Positions 34,354 to 42,844 of a DNA stretch of 64,000 bases are shown here, piece by piece. The notes beneath the pieces were generated by a model, which ran no database searches, was not told where the DNA came from, and saw only the letters and a program-made list of their open reading frames with translations. Position numbers and translations under genes: made by a program. The stretch lies in NCBI GenBank assembly GCA_964386565.1, contig CAYLRU010000010.1, positions 30,505-94,504 on the forward strand. The letters run 5' to 3'. Each line of letters starts with the position of its first letter. Position 1 is the stretch's first letter. Source of the stretch: CAYLRU01 sp964386565. Its GTDB lineage: Bacteria > Desulfobacterota > Desulfobacteria > Desulfobacterales > UBA5616.

Positions 34354-34697
34354 CCCGGCAGGCATGTTTGCACCTTGAATATAAAAGCCGTTTGCCGATA
34401 CCTCGGGCCAAACAGCTTTTACAAATAAAAAGACGGTATCACGATCCAATGGTTGATACATCCGGGACCGATACGTTCGGGACATGAGGGATTGCCTTCC
34501 CCGGGTTCACCTTTTGTGCCCCCCCGGTTCGGACGGAGCTACGTTTGTTTCCTTTCCATCACATGATAAAAATACGGAATTTCCATTGACTTTACAATCA
34601 ATATTGGTTTAAAAAGAAAAAAATTTGTCGTTCAGAATACCTGCCGATAGTAACCCATACGTGATTATAACAGTAAAAATAAGGAGAGCCCGCGACC
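34354..34697. other. Intergenic region with hairpin and possible promoter
   Basis: About 340 bases. A hairpin at 34383-34420 (AAAAGC and GTTTG arms around CCGA/TCGG) may end the upstream transcript. TTGACT at 34586-34591 with TAAAAA about 18 bases later could be a promoter for the next gene. No gene is seen. Confidence 0.4.
34383..34420 (+). terminator. Possible terminator hairpin after the 816-residue protein gene
   Basis: Interrupted stem: AAAAGC with GCTTTT, GTTTG with CAAAC, and an inner CCGA/TCGG. It sits 30 bases after the stop codon. The T-run is only four bases and is part of the stem, so termination may be weak. Confidence 0.5.
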
Positions 34698-36197
34698 ATG
34701 AAAAAGTATCGAATTCCAACAATTGTATTCATCATGGCTTTTTTCTGCTGCGGAGCCGTTTTTGCCGACGACGGTGCATACGGCGATCCAACACCGGGGA
34801 TCATCGACCACGGCCTTCTCGGGGTGGCGGATCTGAGCTTTGCAGGCGGTGATCTGACCGCCGAGCCAACAGATGCGGGATGGGTGGATAACATCCTGCA
34901 GATCACCACCTGGGAAGACGAAGACTGGGTCCAGTGCTGGGGCGCATATCCCTGGGACACCACCGGGGAATGGATTGTGTATACCTCGGAAAGATATCCT
35001 GATGAAAGAGATGTTTATTACGGAAGCAATGAAATCGTCAAGGTCAAGGCCGACGGATCCGGATTCATGCAACTGACAACCAACGATTCATGTGATTCCC
35101 ATGCCAGCTTTGTTCCACCGGCCAACGATAAAATCGTTTTTCAAAGAAACGACAGCGGCTACGCTGAAATCTGGATGAAAGATGCTGATGATCCCACACC
35201 GGCCAGCGAGGTGAATCTGACATTGCTGCACGGCGGTCCCGTTCCCGACCAATGGACCTGCAATAACAAGCCTGTGGTCAGCCATGACGGGACCAGGATC
35301 GCCTTTCATACGGATGACCAGGATATATGGGTGATGGATATCAATGGTGATGGAACCGATTATAGAAAGGTTTCAGGAGACATCGGCAACTGTACGAAGC
35401 ATAGCTGGAGCGACGACGACTCCTGGGTTCTTTTTACAGGTAACAATGGCGAAGGTGCCAGGATATTCAGAGGCGAGGCCGACGGCACCGGCGTCACTCA
35501 ACTTTCCGATGAAAACACCGAAGTAACGCTTCCGGACGGAAGCACTTTCGACGCCGGTGAGAAATGCGAGAACTGGCCGTCATTGAGTCCCGACGGACAG
35601 TGGATTGCATTCCACGGACGGTATGGGCAAGTCTCGACATTAAGCATCATGCCGTCAACCGGATCCGACGGCGACGATGTAATCCACCTTGTCGCCCAGG
35701 GACTTGCAGACGAAGATGGATGGAATTGGGTCTGCGCTCCCAATTCCTGGAGCCCGGATTCCAACTGGATCGCCTTTAAGATGCGGTCCAACGACTACTC
35801 AAGTCTGTTTGCCGTCAATATCCAAACCAGGGAAATTGTCCAATTGACTGAAGGATTTTTTGACGGCCGAATGTGGTGGAGTCCGGCCGGCGGCAAGATT
35901 CTTTTCAGAGATGACTATGACAGTCGTGACGCATTAGAGGAGGGTGATTTTAATGATGACCTTCTCATCATCAATTTTAAATCCTGCGATCTGGCAGGTG
36001 ATGTAAACGGAGACGGTGTTGTGAATTCAACCGACCTCAATATCTTGCTGGCCAACCTGAACAAAACCGTCCCTGAAGCCTATCCGTGTGCCGATCTGAA
36101 CGGTGACGGCACAATTACAGTTCTGGATGTAAGGCAAATACTCAGTGAAAACCCCCTTCTGGCAAGGGACAGGCGGCTTCGCAGACTGATAAGATAA
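34698..36197 (+). CDS. Exported TolB-like (PD40) propeller protein with dockerin-like, Arg-rich tail
   Basis: A 499-residue protein with a signal peptide (about 1-22, cleavage near FAD). The body contains several WD40-like/PD40 units typical of TolB-type propellers: GEWIVYTSERY, DGTRIAFHTDD, SPDGQWIAFHG, SPDSNWIAFKM and SPAGGKILFRDD. The tail has calcium loops DVNGDGVVNSTD and DLNGDGTITVLD followed by LLARDRRLRRLIR. It should be periplasmic or surface-exposed. It has a ribosome binding site (AAGGAGA), its own possible promoter and a strong terminator, so it is probably a single transcription unit. It is the shortest protein of the tail-sharing set. Confidence 0.83.
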   Translation: MKKYRIPTIVFIMAFFCCGAVFADDGAYGDPTPGIIDHGLLGVADLSFAGGDLTAEPTDAGWVDNILQITTWEDEDWVQCWGAYPWDTTGEWIVYTSERYPDERDVYYGSNEIVKVKADGSGFMQLTTNDSCDSHASFVPPANDKIVFQRNDSGYAEIWMKDADDPTPASEVNLTLLHGGPVPDQWTCNNKPVVSHDGTRIAFHTDDQDIWVMDINGDGTDYRKVSGDIGNCTKHSWSDDDSWVLFTGNNGEGARIFRGEADGTGVTQLSDENTEVTLPDGSTFDAGEKCENWPSLSPDGQWIAFHGRYGQVSTLSIMPSTGSDGDDVIHLVAQGLADEDGWNWVCAPNSWSPDSNWIAFKMRSNDYSSLFAVNIQTREIVQLTEGFFDGRMWWSPAGGKILFRDDYDSRDALEEGDFNDDLLIINFKSCDLAGDVNGDGVVNSTDLNILLANLNKTVPEAYPCADLNGDGTITVLDVRQILSENPLLARDRRLRRLIR

Positions 36198-36233
36198 AGG
36201 CCTTCTGATTTGTGCCTGATTGTGAGTGATACC

Positions 36234-36270
36234 AAAGCCGTATGAACGCCGGTTCATGCGGCTTTTTTTA
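36234..36270 (+). terminator. Rho-independent terminator after the TolB-like gene
   Basis: A strong stem (AAAGCCG and ATGAAC paired with GTTCAT and CGGCTTT, one mismatch) has a 4-base loop and is followed by seven T. It lies about 37 bases after the stop codon. Confidence 0.9.
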
Positions 36271-36343
36271 TTTCATCATCCATTGTTCATGTTTAAAACG
36301 ATCCATTCGTTTTTATATTCATGATATTTTATTTTCAGTATGC

Positions 36344-36378
36344 TATCATGTGATTGATATGTTATCATGTGATTGATA
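36344..36378. promoter_or_regulatory. Two tandem 16-bp dyads, possible operator
   Basis: The sequence TATCATGTGATTGATA occurs twice, at 36344-36359 and 36363-36378, with a 19-base period. Each unit is itself an inverted repeat (TATCA - 6 bases - TGATA). The spacing places both on nearly the same helix face. They lie about 90 bases upstream of the next start codon and just before a TTGACA hexamer at 36411. This is the form expected of a dimeric regulator binding site; no regulator was identified. Confidence 0.45.
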
Positions 36379-36465
36379 AAATTTGGCAACCGATCCCGAA
36401 TGAAAACATATTGACAACCATTAAATTTTTATTTTAACACCATTAAACCGGAAAAGGAGGATAAA

Positions 36466-38496
36466 ATGAAAAAATTGCCGCTCTTTATGATAGCTGTTGT
36501 TATCTTTGCCGTACCGGCACTGGCATGGTCCTTTGAATGGGATATGACGACCGGGGGTATTCCGCTGGTGTTGAATGGTGAGGGGAATGACCAGCCCGAC
36601 GTGGCCGTGGATTCCGCCGGGAACATTCACATGGTATGGGTGGAAGGTCTCATGGAAGAATTCCAGCCGATGCAGGTATCAGCACCTGAAATTTTTTATA
36701 AAATGTTCAGTCCAAACGGTGATACTCTGATCCCTGACTGGCAGGTTACATCCGACGATGGATTTTCTTCCGTCCGGCCGACGATAGCGGTCAATTCAGC
36801 AGGTGACGTGTTTATCGTCTGGCAGGATACTCGTTACGGGGATTGGGCCAAAGTTTATATCTGCAGGCTGACACCGGATCCGGACGGGGGAACGGTGACA
36901 AAAACCATTGGCGACACGATGATCTCTCCCAACTGGAGCAGCGTTCCCAGGATAGCCATCGACACAACCGACAATATCCATGTCGTATGGCAGGAATCCT
37001 TGGAAGAAGAAAGGGAGGACTGGGGGGAAACCGATTTTATCATGTATGCCCAGTTCACCGTGAACAACGGCTCTTTCCAGTCCGCTCCAGACATGCCAAG
37101 GCCTCTGAATCCGCCCGGGGGTATTTTCAACTGTGGTGACGATTGGGTCAAACGCGCACTGCCGGATCTGGCAATAGATTCCCTGGGAAGAATCCATGTC
37201 GCCTGGAACGAGTGCGCCTGGGAAATGGAAATCCCTGTAAACGAAATTTACTATACGCTGTTAAATCCGGACGGAAGTGATTATTTTCCCGACCCGGGAT
37301 ATTTCAGGATGACCGACGCCGACGGGTGTACATCCAACCGCCAGTCCATCACCGTGGACGACCAGGGCAACGCCTATATTGTCTGGCAGGATAAAAGAGA
37401 CCATGTCACCTGGGAAAACGAGGGGGCATCTCTTGACAACTGCGGCACAACCGAGGTCTATTTCATGCAGATCGATCCCGATGCAAATCCAGCCGCACCG
37501 ACAAAAACCATCAATGACAAACGACTCACCGAATTGGGTGACCCGGAAGATGTTCAACCGTTTTCACGAATGGACATGTACGGCAACATCCATGTCACGT
37601 GGTACAAAACCCTTGATCTCGACGGTATAAAATCCGACCTGTTCCACATGGTCGTGGATCAGCAGGGCAATGTCGTTCCGGGCTCTGAGCACCAGATCAG
37701 CGACTCTGCAACTTCACTAAAAGACTGGACCAACGCCCACATGGCATTTCCCTGCGTCAGCCCGTTCATCGTGTGGACCGATGATTCCCTTGTCATACCC
37801 ACGGTATTCGGATACTGGAATCCGTTTGTGAACGATTCCGATGGAACGTGTACCGGTGAAATAACACCGGAAGGAATTTGCCTGGGCATCTGGTCCGGCG
37901 ATTTCATCGAAGACGCCTGCGACAACTGCCCGGATGATGCAAATCCAGACCAGGCAGACACGGACGGCGACGGTACCGGAGACGCCTGCGACAATTGCCC
38001 GGATGATCCGAACAAGACCGAACCGGGTATTTGCGGCTGCGGCATTGCCGACACCGACTCTGACGCCGATGGCACCCCGGACTGCGTCGATAACTGCCCC
38101 GGTACTGACAACCCGGACCAGGCAGATACGGACGGCGACGGTGAAGGGGATGCCTGCGACGCCTGCACCGACACGGACGGTGACGGTTTTGGAAATCCCG
38201 GTTTTGATAATGAATGCGAGGAAGACCTTTGCCCTGACATTTACAACGAGGAAAATGAATATCCTGAAGGCGACACCAACGCTGACTGCGTTGTAAACAA
38301 GGCTGACATGGACCACCTGCTGACATCCCTGGGCACCAGCATCGAGAACTGCCCGTTGTGCGACATCAACGGAGACGGGGCCATTACCTGTCTGGACGCC
38401 ATCGCCCTGGTTAAAATTGAACCGATCCTGGCAAGAGATATCCGGGTGCGAAGCATCATCCTGAGGTGCGGTACGAATACGCGGCGAACCCGGTAA
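36466..38496 (+). CDS. Exported sialidase-like propeller protein with TSP3 repeats and dockerin-like, Arg-rich tail
   Basis: A 676-residue protein with a signal peptide (about 1-23). The head (about 25-470) repeats a motif of the kind VDSAGNIHMVWVE, VNSAGDVFIVWQD, IDTTDNIHVVWQE, IDSLGRIHVAWNE and VDDQGNAYIVWQD, typical of six-bladed sialidase-like propellers. TSP3 calcium repeats follow (about 480-600; DNCPDDANPDQADTDGDGTG). The tail carries DTNADCVVNKAD and DINGDGAITCLD and ends with ILARDIRVRSIILR plus a short basic stretch. There are no catalytic sialidase residues to support enzyme activity, so a binding or structural role is likelier. The ribosome binding site is AAAGGAGG. Confidence 0.82.
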   Translation: MKKLPLFMIAVVIFAVPALAWSFEWDMTTGGIPLVLNGEGNDQPDVAVDSAGNIHMVWVEGLMEEFQPMQVSAPEIFYKMFSPNGDTLIPDWQVTSDDGFSSVRPTIAVNSAGDVFIVWQDTRYGDWAKVYICRLTPDPDGGTVTKTIGDTMISPNWSSVPRIAIDTTDNIHVVWQESLEEEREDWGETDFIMYAQFTVNNGSFQSAPDMPRPLNPPGGIFNCGDDWVKRALPDLAIDSLGRIHVAWNECAWEMEIPVNEIYYTLLNPDGSDYFPDPGYFRMTDADGCTSNRQSITVDDQGNAYIVWQDKRDHVTWENEGASLDNCGTTEVYFMQIDPDANPAAPTKTINDKRLTELGDPEDVQPFSRMDMYGNIHVTWYKTLDLDGIKSDLFHMVVDQQGNVVPGSEHQISDSATSLKDWTNAHMAFPCVSPFIVWTDDSLVIPTVFGYWNPFVNDSDGTCTGEITPEGICLGIWSGDFIEDACDNCPDDANPDQADTDGDGTGDACDNCPDDPNKTEPGICGCGIADTDSDADGTPDCVDNCPGTDNPDQADTDGDGEGDACDACTDTDGDGFGNPGFDNECEEDLCPDIYNEENEYPEGDTNADCVVNKADMDHLLTSLGTSIENCPLCDINGDGAITCLDAIALVKIEPILARDIRVRSIILRCGTNTRRTR

Positions 38497-38954
38497 ACCG
38501 GTGATAACATTTCGTTTCAATGTGAAAAAAGCCGTGAGGATCAGACCATCGATCCTTGCGGCTTTTTCTTTTATCCGTGGTATAAATCAGCCCCTGTATC
38601 CTTATTTCTTGACACTTCTTAATCTTTCAGGTATTTATTTCATTATTCTGATTTTAATTTCAGCGTTTCTTATATCATTTGTCTAAATTTTTCTCCTATT
38701 ATGAGGTATGAGGGCAAACGCAAGTGGACCGAATGCAGAGTGACAAAAATACCATGATACCCCTGACCGACAGCATTCAGGAGAAACCAGCAACACGTTT
38801 CATTTATCGTTTTAGCAAAATACAAAGCACCGCATCGTTAAACCGACTTGCCTTTTTATTCTGAATAACAATGGTATTGGAATGCCGTTGTTCTTATAAA
38901 CAAATAAAAATATATGAATTTTAATTTAATTAGTCAATTGACGGAGGTGAATGT
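38497..38954. other. Intergenic region upstream of the MopE-repeat protein
   Basis: About 460 bases. It begins with a terminator (38525-38572); the rest is AT-rich. No gene is seen. A very strong ribosome binding site (GGAGGTGA) sits just before 38955. Confidence 0.5.
38525..38572 (+). terminator. Rho-independent terminator after the 676-residue protein gene
   Basis: Arms AAAAAGCCG and AGGATC pair with GATCCT and CGGCTTTTT, with a small internal mismatch, followed by a T-rich stretch. It lies about 30 bases after the stop. Confidence 0.85.
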
Positions 38955-40829
38955 ATGAAAAAAGGAAAAAAGACCCATCGCTTTTTAGCAGGGATTCTGG
39001 TATTGGGATTGGTTCTGATCGGGGCCAACTCCTCTGTTTTTGGAGCACCCGGTCCCTACCGGATAATAGACATTGGTAACGATATCGGGGGAACATACAG
39101 CAGGGCTTTTGACGTTAACAATGAAAGCCAGGTTGTGGGTGAAGCCGACAACGCAGATGGAAACCTTCGTGCATTTGTCTGGGATGAAACAAATAATATG
39201 ATAGATCTCGGAGTTCTCACACAAGATATGAATGGAGATCCTCTTACCCACACCTGGAGCAGGGCACTCGCCATCAACGACAGCGGACTCATTGTAGGGG
39301 AATCCGGCAATAACGATAATTCCGATGTTCGCGTATTTGTTTATGACGGGGATACGATGTATGACATGGGACCCGTTTATGAGCAAAGTCATGACCCGCT
39401 TTACGGGGTTGTGGACCTGAATGCAAATGGACAGGCTGTCGGCGCTCTTGCTGCAGATCCTTTCACCTATTACGACGGTGCATCCTGGAATTTAAACGAT
39501 TTTGTTCCGTTGGATGACAATTGGGATCTTTACACAGCATCGGCTGTCAATGAGAACGGCGAAATCGTCGGTCATGGATTGAAAGACAGCACGCTGGTAC
39601 ACGCATACATTCTGGTACCATGTGATTTTTTTGCAACGTATTACAAGGATACTGATGATGACGGCTATTCCGACGGCACTACGGTTGATGCATGCGACCA
39701 ACCAACCGGTTACAAGTTGGAGGCAGATTTAACCGGAATGGATATTGATTGTAATGATAACAATGCCAGTATTTATCCCGGTGCAACCGAAGTCTGCAAT
39801 GGTATCGATGACGACTGCGACGGCGATATTGACGAAGGGGTGACTCTAACATTCTACCAAGATTCAGACAGTGATGGATATGGTAACCCGGCAGTGACGA
39901 CCGAAGCATGTTCTGCTCCTTCAGGATACGTCGCCGATAACACGGATTGCGACGATACCAAGAACGCTGTCAACCCCGCCGCAACCGAAGTCTGCAATGG
40001 TATCGATGACGACTGCGACGGCGATATTGACGAAGNNNNNNNNNNNNNNNNNNNNNNNNNNNNNNNNNNNNNNNNNNNNNNNNNNNNNNNNNNNNNNNNN
40101 NNNNNNNNNNNNNNNNNNNNNNNNNNNNNNNNNNNCGCTGTCAACCCCGCCGCAACCGAAGTCTGCAATGGTATCGATGACGACTGCGACACCTTCGTTG
40201 ACGACGCAGATCCGAGCATAACCGGTCAGTCCACGTGGTACGCCGACAGCGATGACGACGGATTCGGCGATCCCACCGCCATGATGCTGGCCTGTGAACA
40301 GCCCTTTGGCTATGTTGCCGATAACACGGACTGTAACGATAGTGATTATGACATCAACCCGGATGCCACTGAAGTCTGCAATAACGGTGAAGATGATGAT
40401 TGTGACGGAACCACCGATGAAAACGAGGAAGACCTGATTGGATGCACAACCTACTATCTGGATGTGGATGATGACACTTATGGTGTTACCGCAGACAGCA
40501 GGTGCCTCTGTGGTCCTGTTGGTGATTATACAGCAACGCAAGGCGGCGATTGTAACGACGCTGTTGCAGCTGTCAACCCCGCCGCAACGGAAATCTGCGA
40601 CGGTATCGACAACGACTGTGATGGCAATATAGACGGTGACATCTGTGACTGCGATATCAACGGAGACAGCCTGGTGAGTTTTGCCGACGTAATCGTCTTA
40701 AGGAATCTTATCGGCACGCCTTATGATGGTGGAAATCCCATACACGTGAAGGCCGACCGTGACGGTGACGGCGACATTGATGTCGACGACTACAAAGACT
40801 GGCTGGACAACTGCTACATCCAGTATTAA
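38955..40829 (+). CDS. Exported HAF-repeat / MopE-type metal-binding-repeat protein with dockerin-like tail
   Basis: At least 624 residues, with a 100-N gap at 40036-40135. A signal peptide (about 1-31) is followed by an N-terminal domain of HAF-type repeats (about 34-215): SRAFDVNNESQVVGEA, SRALAINDSGLIVGES and ASAVNENGEIVGHG. Then come at least four MopE-like putative metal-binding repeats, with cores such as TEVCNGIDDDCDGDIDE and YQDSDSDGYGNP. The C-terminus has DINGDSLVSFAD and DRDGDGDIDVDD loops, without the Arg-rich end seen in the neighbours. An extracellular calcium-binding rod or adhesive role is likely. The repeat number is uncertain because near-identical units flank the gap. Confidence 0.82.
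   Translation: MKKGKKTHRFLAGILVLGLVLIGANSSVFGAPGPYRIIDIGNDIGGTYSRAFDVNNESQVVGEADNADGNLRAFVWDETNNMIDLGVLTQDMNGDPLTHTWSRALAINDSGLIVGESGNNDNSDVRVFVYDGDTMYDMGPVYEQSHDPLYGVVDLNANGQAVGALAADPFTYYDGASWNLNDFVPLDDNWDLYTASAVNENGEIVGHGLKDSTLVHAYILVPCDFFATYYKDTDDDGYSDGTTVDACDQPTGYKLEADLTGMDIDCNDNNASIYPGATEVCNGIDDDCDGDIDEGVTLTFYQDSDSDGYGNPAVTTEACSAPSGYVADNTDCDDTKNAVNPAATEVCNGIDDDCDGDIDEXXXXXXXXXXXXXXXXXXXXXXXXXXXXXXXXXXAVNPAATEVCNGIDDDCDTFVDDADPSITGQSTWYADSDDDGFGDPTAMMLACEQPFGYVADNTDCNDSDYDINPDATEVCNNGEDDDCDGTTDENEEDLIGCTTYYLDVDDDTYGVTADSRCLCGPVGDYTATQGGDCNDAVAAVNPAATEICDGIDNDCDGNIDGDICDCDINGDSLVSFADVIVLRNLIGTPYDGGNPIHVKADRDGDGDIDVDDYKDWLDNCYIQY
39783..40189 (+). repeat. Tandem near-identical MopE-repeat DNA units (three visible copies)
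   Basis: The core from GCAACCGAAGTCTGCAATGG through the codons for DDDCD occurs near 39783, 39980 and 40151. The copies at 39965-40019 and 40136-40189 are identical over about 54 bases and lie on both sides of the assembly gap. Confidence 0.85.
40036..40135. other. Assembly gap (100 N) within MopE-type repeats
   Basis: Exactly 100 N inside an array of near-identical repeats. True length and number of repeats are unknown. Confidence 0.95.
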
Positions 40830-40851
40830 TTATTTTCATTAAACCTTAGAT

Positions 40852-40896
40852 AAAAGGCGGGATCGGTCATTCTGACCGATCCCGCCTTTTTATTTT
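40852..40896 (+). terminator. Rho-independent terminator after the MopE-repeat gene
   Basis: A perfect long stem (AAAAGGCGGGATCGGTCA with TGACCGATCCCGCCTTTT) has a 4-base loop and ends in TTTTTATTTT. It is the clearest terminator in this part of the window. Confidence 0.95.
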
Positions 40897-41153
40897 ACCT
40901 TAATTGAACCGGAATCTCCCGGTAAACAACTCCTCTTATGAAACCATCCATCCCGCTGAAATATTGTCCACTTTTATTTCATCCGGGGAAACGGGTTCCA
41001 AATCCGCCCCTTGTTCGTCGCAATGTCTTCTTTAATGCCCCTTTTTTCCGCGCAATCTTTTTCAACAAACAAACAGCCCCATGGCGGCATTGGTGATGCG
41101 ACCACGGGGCCTTTCTTTATACGTTTTTTTTAAATACGGGTTTTTTGGTTTTT
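40897..41153. other. Intergenic region between convergent genes
   Basis: About 260 bases after the MopE terminator. It includes a hairpin near 41074-41110 that may terminate the minus-strand SapC gene. No gene is seen. Confidence 0.45.
41060..41112 (-). terminator. Possible terminator of the SapC-like gene
   Basis: Read on the minus strand, GCCCCGTGG pairs with CCATGGGGC (one mismatch) across a 17-base loop and is followed by a T-rich run (TGTTTGTTTGTTG). It lies about 45 bases after the SapC stop. Confidence 0.5.
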
Positions 41154-41894
41154 TTACTTTTTCTTCTTCTCCACCTTGGAGGCCATATTCATCAGGGGCC
41201 TGAAATTGGAGAGGGAATACAGGTGGGCGTAAATCCACGACAGGTAACCTTTTCGGAAAATTTCCAACGCTTTTTCGTCTTCCAGGGCCAGCATTTTGGC
41301 TTCATCCACCATCATCAACCCGGCAAAACCGAGCTTTTCTCCCTTGGGCAGGGTGATGTTGGCGGAAACGTCACGGAAAAGTTCGAGTTCCTTGAGCATT
41401 TTGATCATCTCTTCCGTAGCCTGGTTCTGGGCCTGGTAATTTTTCAAAAACTCGATTACACGCTTGAATTCATTGGTCTGCTCGCCCTTGTCATCGAAAA
41501 GACTCATTCCCTCCTTTTTCCCGAAACCTTCATAGGAAGAGTCCACGCAAACGGCAAAGGAACCGTCCTGCCCCACGTTGCTGGCCAGGATAAAGGGATA
41601 TCTTCTGAAAAATGCCGGCACATAGGCGCCTTCTTTCCAATTTCCATCATCATCCACAAAAAGGTTTTCCTTGTTGCGCAGACCCAGCAGGGCGACAGGA
41701 ATAATATCCTCATCCTTTGTTTTGGTGAATACCACCGGATAAAACTTGGCAGCTTCCAAAAATTCCTGGCCCACGACCACCACCGAATTCAACCCTTTGG
41801 CGAACGCATAATTCGTCACCGGTGCAATTTTTACAGATTTGTGCGTAACAGAGTTCAAAAAGATGGGATTTTTATAAATGCCTTCCTGTGCCAT
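41154..41894 (-). CDS. SapC-family protein
   Basis: A 246-residue soluble protein of the SapC family, named for an S-layer-associated protein but of unclear function. Family features are YAFAKGLNSVVVVGQEFLEA near the N-terminus, the FFRRYPFI segment, the conserved acidic VDSSYEGF and EGMSLFDDKGE, and LPKGEKLGFAGLMMVDEAKM. No signal peptide or transmembrane helix is present. It ends in a lysine run. AAGGAG lies ten bases before the ATG. It sits alone on the minus strand within the exported-protein island, which may or may not indicate a cell-surface link. Confidence 0.85.
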   Translation of the reverse strand: MAQEGIYKNPIFLNSVTHKSVKIAPVTNYAFAKGLNSVVVVGQEFLEAAKFYPVVFTKTKDEDIIPVALLGLRNKENLFVDDDGNWKEGAYVPAFFRRYPFILASNVGQDGSFAVCVDSSYEGFGKKEGMSLFDDKGEQTNEFKRVIEFLKNYQAQNQATEEMIKMLKELELFRDVSANITLPKGEKLGFAGLMMVDEAKMLALEDEKALEIFRKGYLSWIYAHLYSLSNFRPLMNMASKVEKKKK

Positions 41895-42237
41895 AGATAT
41901 TTCTCCTTTAGCTTTGATTTATCAGCAACTGCATTAACTCCATTAAATAATTTGAATTTCTTTATCATTAAATGAACCGCAGGTCAAGGGATAAATGGGG
42001 TTAACGGGCCGGTGGGTCAGTCTGCCGATGGATCCGGGTACAGCGGTTTTGTGTAACTCTTGACCAACAGGGATTAAACGACTATAATTCCGGAAATTAT
42101 TCATGAATTCAGGATATCATAACAATGCAGGCATCGGTTACGGAAAAATGATCAGAATGAAGTGGAATCCGGAAGAACGTCAAAAGAGATCGAACAACGC
42201 CACATTATCAGGCATGTCCTGAAACCGGTGATTAAAT
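41895..42237. other. Intergenic region
   Basis: About 340 bases between the divergent SapC gene and the unknown gene at 42238. The first 80 bases are AT-rich and should include the SapC promoter. Nothing else was recognised. Confidence 0.4.
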
Positions 42238-42813
42238 GTGCAGACGATAAAAGAAAACCGGCCAACCGGACCGCTGAAAGCCATGACCAGCTCATTAACC
42301 CAGTTCAATATTTCATTCAACCCCGTGGAAGACCGGCTGCTGTTGCGAATGGCAACCGATTCCGGCGAGTCCCTTGTTGAATTCCGGCTTTGGCTGACCC
42401 GCCGCCTGGTAAAACTGCTGTTGCCGATTCTGGATAAAATGCTGGAAACGGACGGGCAATTACTGACCCGGGTCCCGGAGGAAAACAGAAAAACGGTTCT
42501 GGAATTCCAACAGCAGGCTGCCCTGTCAAAAGCGGATTTTTCAACTCCCTATTCCTCGGAAAAAAAAGATACGCCCCTGGGCATGGAACCGCTCTTGATT
42601 TCGAGAATCCAGGCCGGAAAAGACAAGAACGGCCGGCAGGTTCTCTCTTTGAAAACACCGGAAAACAAGGGGATCAACATCGGCCTGAACCACCACATGA
42701 TTCATTCGATGAAACAGTTGATTGTCCAAGGAACGGAAAAAGCCCAGTGGGACCTGGAATTAACAAAGCCGGTCAAGACGGAATCGGCCGTGCTGCCCGA
42801 CAAGTTGATATAA
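42238..42813 (+). CDS. Protein of unknown function
   Basis: Up to 191 residues (GTG start), or 176 from an ATG at 42283; neither has a clear ribosome binding site. The conserved-looking N-terminal half reads TQFNISFNPVEDRLLLRM, then EFRLWLTRRLVKLLLPILDK, an amphipathic helix. The C-terminal half is predicted beta-rich (NIGLNHHMIHSMKQLI). No signal peptide. The FNPxxDRLLLR...FRLWLTRR pattern recurs, as I recall, in an uncharacterised proteobacterial family, but I cannot name it. The next gene starts 31 bases later, so cotranscription with the SUMF1-like gene is possible. Confidence 0.65.
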   Translation: MQTIKENRPTGPLKAMTSSLTQFNISFNPVEDRLLLRMATDSGESLVEFRLWLTRRLVKLLLPILDKMLETDGQLLTRVPEENRKTVLEFQQQAALSKADFSTPYSSEKKDTPLGMEPLLISRIQAGKDKNGRQVLSLKTPENKGINIGLNHHMIHSMKQLIVQGTEKAQWDLELTKPVKTESAVLPDKLI

Positions 42814-42844
42814 GTGACCCATATTCGATGTAAAAGGATCTTTT

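Noticed and set aside
36411..36439. Complete sigma-70 promoter before the 676-residue protein gene
   Set aside because: TTGACA is a perfect -35, but no acceptable -10 lies at 16-18 bases, so it is mentioned only with the dyad repeats.
37717..38520. 267-codon minus-strand frame rich in Val, Gly and Ala
   Set aside because: Mirror image of the TSP3 calcium repeats (Asp/Gly/Cys codons) of the 676-residue protein.
39783..40189. Possible CRISPR-like direct repeats
   Set aside because: The repeats are in-frame coding units of a MopE-type domain array, not repeat-spacer units.
41145..41975. 276-codon plus-strand frame over the SapC gene
   Set aside because: The minus strand encodes a recognisable SapC with a good ribosome binding site; the plus frame has no recognisable domain.
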